From contig JAPTJF010000003.1 in NCBI GenBank assembly GCA_029339195.1, positions 124,001 through 188,000 of the forward strand: a stretch of 64,000 nucleotides of DNA. The letters run 5' to 3'. The notes below the pieces were generated by a model. It saw only the letters and a list, made by a program, of their open reading frames with translations. It did not search any database and had not been told where the DNA came from. Below, piece by piece: positions 22,878 to 33,149 of this stretch. Both the position numbers and the translations under genes were made by a program. The stretch is from Micractinium sp. NFX-FRZ (lineage: Eukaryota; Chlorophyta; Trebouxiophyceae; Chlorellales; Chlorellaceae). Position 1 is the first letter of the stretch; every line of letters starts with the position of its first letter.

Positions 22878-24274
22878 ATGCCGGCGCTGGGGCCGCAGGC
22901 GCCCGTGCTGGTGGTCCTGCTCGCCTGGGCCGCTCTCAGCTGTTGCGTGCTTCCAGCATCCAGCGCTCAGCAAAGTCCCAGGTAGGCTGCCTGCACGCTA
23001 CCCACCTGAGCAGCACGGTGCGGCCCACCCCCCGCCTGCCGCCCAGCTGCCGCCTTGCTTGGCGTGTGCAGAAGGTGGGGCATTGGCTGGGAGAGTCAGT
23101 CAGTCACCCGCCAACCATGCAGTCTTACAGTGACAGGTGCAGGGACTGGACCAAAAATGCACTGGCACCGGCACGGTCTTGCCTGCTGCAGGTCGCACGT
23201 GGCCGGGCGCCGGGCGCTCGCGGAGGCCCCACTAGCCGCCCCGCCCCCGCCCCCGCCCCCGGCCATCCCGTTTGAGAGGCAAACTTTCTGGGTGGCCAAC
23301 ACCTGCCCGCCATCCAAGAAGCTGCACCTGCGGTTCCACTACAGCTACAACGCCACCTGGCCGTGGCTGGATCCCGGCTGGCTTGAGTGGTTTGACAACC
23401 AGGTTGATTACCCTTTCGTAAGTGCCTCGGGCCTGCCTGCCTGCCTGCATGCCCACTGGCAACTGAGACACGATGTGTGCCTGCCCACCTCTGCCTGTCT
23501 GCCTGCCCGCTGTCCGCCTGCCAGGCGCCTGCGCCCAAATACAGCCCCACCCCTCCCAAGCGCCCCTCTCAACACCGCTGCCCCCGCAGCAACTCTGCGG
23601 GACCTCGGGGCGCGCCTCCCAGGACATATATTTCGAAGATTACAGCATCGACCTTGCCAAGGTGAAGACCGCGCTGGAGAGGACCGCCGGCACGTGCCAT
23701 TCGCCGCCCATGATGCTGCGTGCCCCCGGCTTTTACGACCCCGACAGCAGCGGCCGCATGCATGGGCTTGGCCCTCAGCAAGTGCACACCTTCCCAGCCG
23801 GCACGGTGACCGACTTTTGGCTGGCAGTGAACAACGGCACCCTGGGGGGCGCGGCGGTGAGGCCGGCGGAGTTTGCAGAGGTGGCGTACAAGACGGCAGA
23901 CACATTTGAGGCCTGCCAGCCGGCAGACTCTGCCCCCACCTGCGTCAAGTGGTACAAGGTGAGGGCGAGAGGCGAGGGAGAGTGTCTTGTGAAGTGCAGG
24001 ACACGGGCAGGCGTGCGGGTGACACAACGCATAGGTACAGGTGGTGCTGCGGTGTGTCCACGATGGCTGGCTGGCACAGTGCAGGCGGCAGAGCGTGGAT
24101 GGCAGCGATGCGGCACGCAGCAGCCCCGCCGTACTCTGCTGCGAGTCGTTGCTGTGCGTGCGATGCCTCTCACAAGCGTCTCGGCGCCCCTGGGTGCAGG
24201 TGTTTACGGATTCGTGGCAGCCCTTGGACATGGTGTGCGATGAGACTGCAGAGTGGGCCGACCCCATTGTTTGA
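22878..24274 (+). CDS. Small secreted protein of unknown function, 257 aa
   Basis: Four exons join in frame: 22878-22981, 23192-23417, 23590-23958, 24200-24274. A signal peptide (MPALGPQAPVLVVLLAWAAL, then a Cys-Cys pair and an ASSA cleavage site) is followed by an Arg/Ala stretch, a polyproline linker and a compact domain rich in Trp, Tyr and Phe, with several cysteines and NxS/T sites (NAT, NGT). I do not recognise the family. The start was chosen because the signal peptide begins exactly there; longer upstream reading in this frame looks non-coding. It is transcribed head to head with the receptor kinase and tail to tail with the Gln-rich gene. A ligand, wall protein or secreted enzyme would all fit; none is shown by the sequence. 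Confidence 0.75.
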
Positions 24275-24323
24275 TGATGGGCCTGCCATGCTGCCGTGAC
24301 CGTCTGCTGCCTGCTCTGTAGCA

Positions 24324-24328
24324 TGTAA
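24324..24328 (+). terminator. TGTAA polyadenylation signal of the small secreted protein gene
   Basis: TGTAA lies 50 bases after the stop codon. Confidence 0.55.
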
Positions 24329-24448
24329 CATCACCACAAGTGAGTCCAGTTCGGACACACCAGGCAAAGCCTCTGGTCGCTGCAGGTGGCAGTGCTGCCC
24401 ATCGATTCATCCTCAAAGTTGCAGGAGGGGTAACACGACTGGGAGCAG

Positions 24449-24903
24449 TTACTTGGTCTTAAGAGCCGCAATCCGGTTCGTTTGTCTTGGGCGTGCAAGC
24501 AGACGGTGGGCCAGGGCCATCCCCTCAGCCTGCTCACCGGGCCCCGCTTCAATAGTGCCACCCTGCTGCCGCTCGTTGCCCCGCCCCTGCCCTGCCGGCA
24601 CAACTCCAAGGCACTGCTGCCACCGTTCCATCTTCCGTTGACAGAACTTGTCTTGTGACAGATTCATGCTTGTGACAGCATGCATGCCGGCTTCAGCAGT
24701 GACAAATGCCGACACAGCTCGGGCACTCGTGCCCTCCCAGCGCCGCCGCAGCAGCCTTAGCTGCTGCACGCTGCAGCGTGCGTTGCAGCTGCCTGCAGCC
24801 GCACTGCACGTTCAGTGGCACCCTGGCGGCGGCCAGGCGCTCACACACCGGCGTGTCAAGCTGTGCCGCCCGCTCCAGGCAGCCCTGCTTCACCTGCGGG
24901 CAG
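24449..24903 (-). other. Possible further 3' exons of the Gln-rich gene
   Basis: Two overlapping minus-strand frames look protein-like: 24898-24693 (VKQGCLERAAQLDTPVCERL, ending HECPSCVGICHC) and 24770-24449 (LRLLRRRWEGTSARA, later CQRKMERWQQCLG). They are in different frames and no clean splice joins them to each other, so the real end of the gene could not be fixed. The remaining bases down to 24275 are the 3' side of the convergent secreted gene. Confidence 0.3.
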
Positions 24904-25079
24904 CTACGCATCATGCTTGCTGGCATGCTGCTTGCCGAGCGGCGTCAGGACCGCCGCGACGCCGCTGCTTGAGATTGTTGCCGCCTGCGGCTGCCCTGCC
25001 TCCTCGTCTCCCTCATCCAGCTGCGCATGGTGCGCCTGCACCTGCTGCTGCTGCTGCTGCTGTTCATAGTGCGCCTGCA

Positions 25080-25114
<35 letters not shown>

Positions 25115-25852
25115 GCATAGTGCGCCTGCACCTGCTTCACCTGCTGCTGCTGCTTCTGCTGCTGCCCCTCCACAGCTGGCTCCTGCCAGAGCGGTACTGG
25201 CGGCGGCCGCTGGTGCAGCAGGTGGTGGTGTTGGTACTGCTGCAGGAGCTGCGGCTGGTGTGCCCGCCAGCTGGGCCTGCCGTGCTGCCCGCTCCCGCCC
25301 TCCCTCCCGCGCCCCACACTCTGCCAGGCTGCCAGCAGCGCCGCATTGGCGTCCTCCTGCGCATCAAAGAGCGCCTGATACAGCTCGCCACCAATGCTGA
25401 CAGTGGCGGTCCAGGCGCCGTGCTGCGCTACAACCTTGTCCTGCTCTGCGCCAGCGCTGACGGGCACCGCACGAAACACGCCATCCCTGCGCATCGGCAG
25501 GCCTTGCCCGCTCCAGTAGGTCAGCAGGCCCTCGAGCTGCGGGGCAATGGATGTGGTGCACTGGGGGTGGGGAGGTGGGGCGGAGGGATGGGCGAAAGAG
25601 CGGCAAAAGACGAGATGATGGGTGGTGCGATGCGGCGCAAGGATGGCAAGGAAAAACTTGGCTGGCATGCGGGATGGCCAGGTGGGTAGGCAGAGCCTGG
25701 AGGGTGGCACGGGTTGAGGCTGGGCAGAGCACCACGCCTGCCTCCCCACTTGCCCGCCGTGCCCGCCACCCGCCGGTGCTTGCCTGCATGTCGGCGCTGT
25801 CTAGGTATTCTGCACCCTCCGCATGACGCTTGCCCTTGCGACCTCTCTTCAT
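24904..25852 (-). CDS. Gln/His-rich protein, probably nuclear, 3' end uncertain
   Basis: Exon 1 is 25852-25784 (MKRGRKGKRH, a likely nuclear localisation signal, to ADMQ). It is followed by a GC-donor intron and exon 2, 25536-24904, giving 233 residues. The part after the junction contains a small conserved-looking module (LLTYWSGQGLPMRRDGVF, then WTATVSIGGELYQALFDAQ and ANAALLAAW). The rest is dominated by polyglutamine blocks separated by VQAHY/VQAHH spacers. No family is recognised; a transcriptional regulator is only a guess. The stop at 24904 may not be the true end: an excellent acceptor lies just downstream at about 24898 (minus strand), opening a frame that encodes VKQGCLERAAQL. Confidence 0.5.
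25041..25168. repeat. CAG/CTG trinucleotide tracts encoding polyglutamine
   Basis: Runs of CTG at 25041-25062, 25081-25113 and 25141-25168 read as CAG (Gln) on the coding minus strand. Such tracts are prone to length change. Confidence 0.9.
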
Positions 25853-26724
25853 CGGCTCGTGCCCGGCACCTGTGGGCGCGTTCTGGGAGGAGCAGCTCGA
25901 TAGGGTGCAGGCCAGGGGAAGCCTGCTGACAATGGCGCTGCGAGTGTTCGTCAGCCGGCGGGTGCCCAGGTTATCTCAGGCGATGGAGTTACAATGCACC
26001 GCGCCAATGAGTCGGCGTCTAGGACATCTGAGCAGCCGCCTTCTTTCCACCTTCAGCGGCTGCCGCCGCGAGCAACTCTCCCATGGAATCCAGCAGCAGG
26101 CACTCTTCCTCTGCACATGTCTTCCTAGCGCACAGCAGCAGCCCCCCAAGCAGCTCTTAACCACCTGCCTGGCAAAGGCAGGGCAAAGGGCCCATGCACG
26201 AGCGTGCAAACTGCCTGTTTGCCGCTGCCGTTCGTCCCACGCATGCCCGCCACCGGCACCTCCATCCTGCGTGCCCTCACTTCTGTCAGTGTGCAACACA
26301 CACCTGCTTGTGCGTGGGTGCTGTACACACGGCATGTGGTGGCAGGATGAGCACAGGACTGGGGTAGGCAGTACTGTGACGGTAGGATCACAACGTGCAG
26401 CGGTACAGGTACATGCGGGTGTCGTTACGAGTACAGTTCTGGAGACGAAATGTGATGGCAGTGCTGAGCGGGAGCAGGGGAGATGTGAGAGCCAAGCAGG
26501 GGGCAAAGCAGAGAGGGAAGGGGAGAGGAAAGCAGGGAGCAGCGCAAGGAGAGGGCAGCCAGACAGACAAGTGGCTGGGTAAATGGTAGTGGGGAGTGGC
26601 AGGTGAATGCGAGCAGAGTGGGAGAATGTAGACGCCCTCAGGCCGTGGGCTCAATTTGTGGGTATGGGCTGAATCATGATTGAAAGCAATCCTCCAGGTT
26701 CTGAGGCCACCCACTGTAATCTTG
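25853..26724. other. Intergenic region between two minus-strand genes
   Basis: No gene is supported. It holds the 3' UTR of the glycosyltransferase and the promoter of the Gln-rich gene. The open frames found on either strand have no family features and no consistent splice sites. Confidence 0.5.
25989..25993 (-). terminator. Candidate TGTAA polyadenylation signal of the glycosyltransferase gene
   Basis: TTACA on the plus strand reads TGTAA on the minus strand. It is the first found downstream of the stop at 26725, about 730 bases away, so the UTR would be long. Confidence 0.35.
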
Positions 26725-29700
26725 TCAATTGATGCGCTGGCCGGCTATCTTGTCTGTAGCGTTGTACCGCTCAACCTGCAGCGGCGGGCAGCCAGCCATC
26801 CAGCGGGAGGCAACTCAAGGGGCGGCAGCAAGGCGCACAGCCTACCAGGCACTTCCTGGCACCCCTGCCAGAGATGACACCGCTCTCGTTCTGTCATGCC
26901 CCCACTACAGCTACTGCAGCTCACCTCTTCATCATATGTGATCCTGTTTGGGAAGTCCTCCAGCTTCGGCGAGTAGCGCTGCAGCTTGTGCAGCTCCTCA
27001 AACAGGACCTGGGGAGCGGCAGCATGGGGGCAGGGGGGCGGACAGGGTGAGAGCTTGGGGGTGCGGAGGCAGGGGTGGGAGCGTGGGGTCGGGAGGCAAG
27101 GGACATGGAGGCGGGCAGGGTGAGAGCGTGGGCTGGCTGTGGGGGCGGGAGGTAGGGCGCCACGGAGGCAGACAGGGTGGGAGCGTGGGGTGAGGAAGGA
27201 GGACAGCTGTGGCGGCAGGCAGGAGGGTGGCAGCAGGCAGGGGTGAGAACAAGCTGCCAGGAGTGGCAAGGCGCCTCTCCGAAACATGCAACAGGCAGCA
27301 GGACGAGGCCTTGCCGACCACACAAACACGTGCCGCGCCGCCCTGCCTGCCTGCCTCTTGCCTGCCCCATCCCCGCCCCGGTCCGCCCCGCCCGCCCACC
27401 CATGTTGACGTCATGTTACGAGCTCCACATACGCCCACCAGGCACACATGAACTCGTGTGCTTCTGCACACCCCCAGACGCTTGCAAGCGCCCCACCCAC
27501 CCCACCTGCCCTCCTCCCCAAAACCAAACCAACCAACCAACCAGAACTGAAGCCTTGTTTGTTGCCTCACACACCCACCCACCCGCCCCACCTTGATGTA
27601 GCAACAGCCTGCCCTCCTCCCCAGAACCAACCAACCAACCAGCCAACCAACCAACCAGCCAGCCATGCCCCCTGCACTCCACGCACCCACCCACCCACCG
27701 CACCTTTATGTAGCACAGCCGCCCCTCCTCCGTGAGGTGCTCCCGGGCAAAGCGCTGCCCGTTCTGCCCAATGGCGCGCGCCATGTCATCGTTGGCGCGC
27801 AGGAACTGCACCGCCCAGTCCAGCTCTCCGATGCCGTTCCACCCAGTGGGAACGTAGTGCTCCCACGGCTGCAGCGCGTACTCGAAGAACACTGCACAGG
27901 CGGGGAAGGCAGGGAGGGGTGGGGGCTGGGGTGAGGAGGGAGGGAGGGTGGGTGAGGGGCAGGTGTCCGAAGGAGAGGGCTCGGGGGAGGGTGTAAGAGA
28001 GGTAGGCAGGCTGGTGGGCAGACAGGCAACTAAAGGCGCACAGCGGCAGTGGCAACAGGCAGAGAGGGGCAGCGGCCGACATGACCAAATTTGTAAGCAG
28101 TGGCAGCGGCAGCAAAAAGCTGGAAGCCACATCTGGCAGCAGCAGCAGCGGCAGCCAGGCAGCAGCAGCAGCAGAAGCAGCCAGGCAGCGGCGGCCGGCA
28201 GCAGCCAGGAAGAGCAGCAGCAGCCAGGCAACGGCAGCAGTGGCAGCGGCAGGCAGGCAGCACCAGCGGCGGGCTCACTCTTCAGCATGGTCTCCTGCTT
28301 GATCACCACCTGCAGGCGGGCAGGCGGACGGGCACTGAGGCAGGCAATCAAGCGCTGCCTGAAGCTCAGGCTAGACAGCCGTGCTTGCCCTGCCCCTTCC
28401 TTTCCTTCCCCTCAAAGCCTGCCGCCCCCACCCACCATACCCAGCCCTCCCTCGCCCCTCCCTGTCCCCACCACGCACCTGCCCCGTGGCCAGCAGCTTC
28501 TGCAGGCGCGTGGAGCAGCCGATGCCGTCCAGGTGCAGCGTGTACTTGTAGCGCAGCTGCTCGGTGAGGCCCTCTTTCAGGGCTACCGAGATGTTGCTGT
28601 ACCGCATCTGGGTTCTGGCACTGCAGGCAGTACAGTTACGAGGTGGGGGTGCAAGTGGGGCAGGTGAGCCTCTCGCGACAGGAAGCTGGGACGTCAATGT
28701 ACTGCTGCATCCGAGTGCTTGCATTGCACACACGGGGTGAGGGGGCGCGCATGGCACAGCGGTTGCATTGAGGCTGTCACGCAGGGAACTGACGTTGTTA
28801 CCCTGCAGCTGTGAGAGGCTTGTGGCGCGCAGGGTTGGGTGGGACACAACGAGTGGGCAGGTGGGTGAGCGGCGGGTGCATGGAGGACAGGCAGGGCTGC
28901 CTGCCCAGGGCAGGTGCTGATGCTGTGCAGGGCGCTTTCTAGTGAACACCGGCTGGCCTCCCAGCACCTGCTAGGTAGCAGACGCGGCTGGGCGGGCGCC
29001 ATGGGGGGTGCATGGTGGGACTCCCAGCAGGCATGCCCCCAGGCAGCCATCCAGTCCCGCCCCACCTCACCCGACCACCCCACCCACCTCACACCCCACC
29101 TCACCCCATCCCTCGCCACCTGTGGTTGTGGTACGCATGCCGCACATTCCAGGTCCACTCGCGCGAGCGGTTGAGCTGGGTGTGGGGCGCGTCCGCCTCG
29201 TAGTCAGTGTACCTGCACACACACAATTTGATAAAAAGCATATGATTAATTAAATGTTTTTAATTTCACATTTGATCGCTTGCCATCACATTTCAATCAC
29301 ATGCCCCGTACGCCTCGTGGCGCTCAGTGGGAGGGGAGGCTGTCTTGCAGTGCAGTGCATGCGATGCACAGCGGCGGCAGGGCAGGGAAGCAGCATTGGG
29401 GTGAGCCAGGGCGGCAGCAGCGGTGCCCGCCTCACAACAAGAAATCTGACATGCAGCCAAGCCAGGCAGCCAGGCAGCCGGAGTTGAGCCAGGGCGGCAG
29501 CACCGGTGGTGCCAGCAGTGCCCGCCTCACAACAGGGAGCCAGCTGACAGCCAGCAGAGCCAAGCGGCAGCAGCCGTGGTGGACACATGCTGTCCAACTG
29601 CACCGCAACAGCACCTGACAGCCAGCAGAGGCAGGTCGGCAGCACCCGTGGTTGACACTTGTTGCCCACCTCACAACAGGAAGCCAGCTGACAGCCAGCA

Positions 29701-32253
29701 GAGGCAGGCAGCAGCAGCCATGGTGGACGGACGCCTATTGTCCACCTTCACAACAGGAAGCCATCTGACAGCCAGCCGAGGCAGGCGGCGCACCTGCCCA
29801 CCACACGTGGTTCCCGCTCCTCCCAGGCCGGCCCCAGCTCCCCCTTGTTCCTCTCCAGCCACTCATCGTATTGCTGCAGGAGGCATGGCGATGAGAGGGG
29901 ACGGTGCCGGGGTGGGGTCAGAGAGGGAGAGGAGGCAGAGCGGGTGAGGCGGCGTGCCCCGTCCTAGCCTTGCAGGCCTTGCAAGCCCTGCAGGCCTTGC
30001 TGCATCTTCGGTTGTGAAACAACACCGCTGCCTGCGCGGCGCTGAGCCTTGGGGGATGCTGCAAAGATGGGCACGGCTGCCCTGCAGAGATGCCCCGTCC
30101 TGGGAAGGGCAGCGGAGGTGGTGGGCACAGCTGCCAGGCGAGCTCTCCCACTGAACCAGGTCCGCTGCCATTAGCTGCCACGCTCCCGCCTCCAATCCGT
30201 CCACCCACGTCTGCACAGTACCGGGACCCCGACAGGAGCTGTGTCCCCACCTCGTCCCCTCCCCCTGTGAACTCTTTTACGGGGATATAACAGCCCCGCA
30301 AGGTCCCCAGCCTTCCAATGCGCCCCCTTGCCCCTCCCCGCCGCCCCGCAGGCAGCTCACGTTTTCCACAAAGTGGCCGTCGGGCAGCAGCAGGTCGTAG
30401 TGGTCTGGAGCAATCTTGCAGTAGGTCATTATGGGGCACAGGCCCTGGGTGGCCCGGTCCTCTCCCACCACCCGGCTCAGGTCGCCAAACGCCGCCGCCC
30501 ACTCCATGTTGGGCAGCCCAAACCTGCAGCGGGCATGCTGGGCAGCCATGTTGGGGAGCCATGCTGGGCAGCCATGTTTGTTGGGGAGGCCAAACCTGCA
30601 GGCAGCAGCAGCCCAGGCAGGGGGTGTGAAGGGTGCGGCGAGATCAGGCAGCCCAAACCTGCAGCCAGCAGCCCAGGCGGGGGGTGTGAAGGGTGCGGAG
30701 AGAGCAGTCGAATGCTGAGTGAGACCCAGTGCATGTGTACGGGTGTCAAGACTAGACTGGATTCGACTAGACGTGAGCACGGCAGCCCAGCAGGCGGGGG
30801 ACATGTGGCGCTGCCTGGCGGGGACCTAGCGTGGTGCACACGTTGCAGGTGGCATCGCAGTACCGCCCCCCCCGCCCCCCCCCTACCTCCGCCTGGGCAC
30901 TGGGCCCACTGAGCGCGCGCCCCTTAAAGGCATCACCCCCACCACAGCCCCCACCCCCACCGCCGCCCGTGTCGTGCCCCACCCCTTACCTCGCCTTGTG
31001 GAGCAGCATCCGCCCTTTGTCATGCACTGTAGCTCACAGGTGCATGCAGGAACCGCAGAATGGCCCCCACCCCACCCCACCCACCTCTGCGCCGCGTCCT
31101 GCACCTGCCGCAGCATGAGGTACTCCAAACCCACCACCCCGTTCCACGGCCCCCGCCGCAGGCCCCCGCTCGTGATCCACGCCCGGTTGTCCCACATGAG
31201 CAGCCGGAAGTTCCACTGGTTGGGGGTGCTGCAGCGGCCAGCAGGAGAGGAGGGGGGAGGGGAGGGGAACGATGTCAGGGGGGCGCAGCAGCAGCCTGAC
31301 ACTCCCCTCTGGTTGGGAGTGCTGCGGCAGCGGTGGGGGAAGGGGGCGGGGAGGGGAACGATGTCGGGCGGTGCAGCAAGAGCAGCCTGGATCTCCACTG
31401 GTTGGGGGGAGGGGGAGGGGGCGACATGGGGAAGCGGTGCCAGCAGCTGCAGTACCAGCCCGGGGCAGAGCTCCAGCAAGCACGCACGCAGCGGGCGTGA
31501 AGCCGCAGCCGCAGCAGCAGCAGCGCAGCGGGTGTCACGCAAGCAGCAGCAGCAGCAGCAACACCGACACCAGCGTTGTGACTGGCCAACCGCCGCCCTG
31601 CCTCCCGCCCACCTGCTGCTGCCCCCTCACCCCTCGCTGGTGTTGGTGTCCGGCGTGGCGATGGGCACACAGGCGTCATAGTCCCTGGCATGTATGCCGC
31701 GTGAGAACCAGGGCCTCAGATTCTCAAATATGCCCACGTACAGGTCCTCATGCTTGATGCACTCCTGGGGCAGGTCGTAGCCATTGGGGCGCAGCCACTT
31801 GAGCTGCTGCGGGGGCGGCGCGGCGGCGGCGGGCCCCGACGGTGCCGCCCTTTCGCCTCCTGCTGGGGGCGCGGCGGCGGCAGCAGCAGCTGCTGCTGGG
31901 GTTGGTGACTGATGCTGCTGCTGCTGCTGCTGATGCTGTGGCAAAGGCTGCTGGGGTGCGGGCACGCGGGCGTGACCCGCCAGAGCGCCGCCGCTGCCGC
32001 CCAGCAGGCGGGGAGCGTAGAGACCCTGCACACGGCAGGGCGGGCTGCGGCATCAATCGGAACGGTGAGGGGGCCGTGCAGGCGCCCCGGCAAGCGCCAA
32101 GGCTGCCTAGGCTGCGACGCTTCAGCCGGGCGCGCCAAATGGCTCTGCACTTACGACGACGGCCACCAGCAAGAAGAGCGTCGTGATTGACTGCAAATCT
32201 ACTCGAAACAGCGGCAGTCTATTTGCGTGCAGCTGCCCTGTGGCCACCGCCAT
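26725..32253 (-). CDS. GT90-family glycosyltransferase (CAP10/POGLUT-like), type II membrane protein
   Basis: Eleven exons: 32253-32155, 32025-31631, 31228-31085, 30523-30361, 29873-29794, 29212-29120, 28620-28479, 28309-28279, 27891-27704, 27008-26925, 26775-26725 (489 aa). Exon 1 supplies a short cytosolic tail and, across the first splice, a signal anchor (SITTLFLLVAVVGLYA), as expected for a Golgi enzyme. A Gln/Ala/Pro stem follows, then the catalytic region. The family is recognised from the REPR block (REPYAYWKG in plant members), the LHLDGIGCSTRLQKLL block, VVIKQET, FEYALQPWEHYVP, and the C-terminal FAREHL with FEELHKLQRYSP. GT90 enzymes transfer sugars such as glucose or xylose to proteins or polysaccharides; donor and acceptor here are unknown. 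No KDEL-like retention signal is present. Three introns contain copies of adjoining exon edges. Confidence 0.85.
27495..27735. repeat. Duplicated exon 9 donor boundary with AACC microsatellites in the GT90 gene
   Basis: The exon end CACCTTTATGTAGCACAGCC followed by GCCCCTCCTCC (27701-27732) recurs as CACCTTGATGTAGCAACAGC followed by CTGCCCTCCTCC at 27590-27622 and as a remnant at about 27502. AACC repeats (27528-27545, 27627-27662) separate the copies. Confidence 0.8.
29420..29790. repeat. Minisatellite of 75-90 bases, about five copies, in a GT90 intron
   Basis: A unit containing AACAGGAAGCCAGCTGACAG followed by CCAGCAGAGGCAGGCGGCAG-like sequence is repeated, with copies near 29437, 29529, 29610, 29678 and 29753. 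The array ends directly at the donor of exon 5 (29794). Confidence 0.8.
30500..30705. repeat. Duplicated exon 4 acceptor boundary in the GT90 gene, three copies
   Basis: GGGCAGCCCAAACCTGCAGC at the true acceptor (30511-30530) recurs at about 30585-30604 and 30649-30668 upstream in the same intron. The last two copies share a longer flank. Confidence 0.85.
31205..31412. repeat. Duplicated exon 3 acceptor boundary in the GT90 gene, three copies
   Basis: TCCACTGGTTGGGGGTGCTG followed by CAGC (31212-31235) recurs as CTCTGGTTGGGAGTGCTGCG at about 31306-31326 and as TCCACTGGTTGGGGG at about 31394-31409, with G-rich intron sequence between the copies. Confidence 0.8.
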
Positions 32254-33149
32254 GGCCGGCGAGCAGGGCGTTCAGGCTAGGCCCGTGCGGCGTTTAGAAG
32301 CCATGAAATGGTCAATGGAGGGACCGGCGATAGTGAGAGACGAAATGGCGGCAGGGAGTCTATACGGTGCCTTGGACTGCAGCAGGCGGCGCTGGTGCCG
32401 CCGGTCGACACTTGCTGCCCGCCCACGACAGGCATCGGCAGGTATGCAGCTCGTGGTTAAGTAGTGGCAGGAGGTCAGCTTACTAAAGGCTTCACAGTGC
32501 AATGAGTAAGCAGGGGCCTGTCTGTCTGGAGCACTCTGCGGGGCCACTGGGCTGCCGGCTGCCGGCGCCACTCAAGGTCCCGGTGCATCCCACCCGCCAC
32601 GAGAGGTACATAATTTGAGGCCTCTTGCATGGCACACGCTAACGTATTGCCTAGCCACGACGATTTGAACGAGCCTGTGGTCCACAGCAGGAGGGCAAAA
32701 ATGAGCGCGGCCCCGAAGCGTGCTGTCGGTGGCATCTCACATCCTGGCGGCCGCTGCGTGCCACCTGGAGTCCTGCCATCCTGCTCGCTATGCGCTGCAA
32801 GGGGCATTGCACTGCTCTCTTCAACCATTGGTGTTGCAATAAAAGGAGCGCAAGCGTGGCGGAAGAGACCACAGCTATGCAGGAGCAGCTGCCTTGCAGA
32901 GCTCAGCTGTGAGCGGCACGAGGCAAGAAAGTTGGCGACCACCCAGTTCTCATGCCTGCCGTCCGAAACGCCCTGTGGTCTGCGCCAACGTTCAAGTTGC
33001 GCACGCAGCAGCACTCATCGCGCCATACAAGCGCGCGACTCTTACAACAGGGCAGCAGCATTGCGGGGTGCCTCGACCGCTCCCCTGAACAGCGGCACAA
33101 AAGAGGCTCGCCCCTGCCCTGCGCCCGCGTTGCAAGCAAACCCGGAAGC
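32254..33149. promoter_or_regulatory. Divergent promoter region: GT90 gene (left) and NTF2-like gene (right)
   Basis: The two genes point away from each other across 896 bases. An AATAAAAG element at about 32838 is a possible TATA-like site for the right-hand gene. In-frame upstream ATGs, for example at 32952, mean the 5' UTR limit is not fixed. Confidence 0.4.

Noticed and set aside
25830..26582. A 250-codon plus-strand open frame in the region before the GT90 gene
   Set aside because: There are no family features, and it runs antisense through the start of the Gln-rich gene and the likely GT90 3' UTR.
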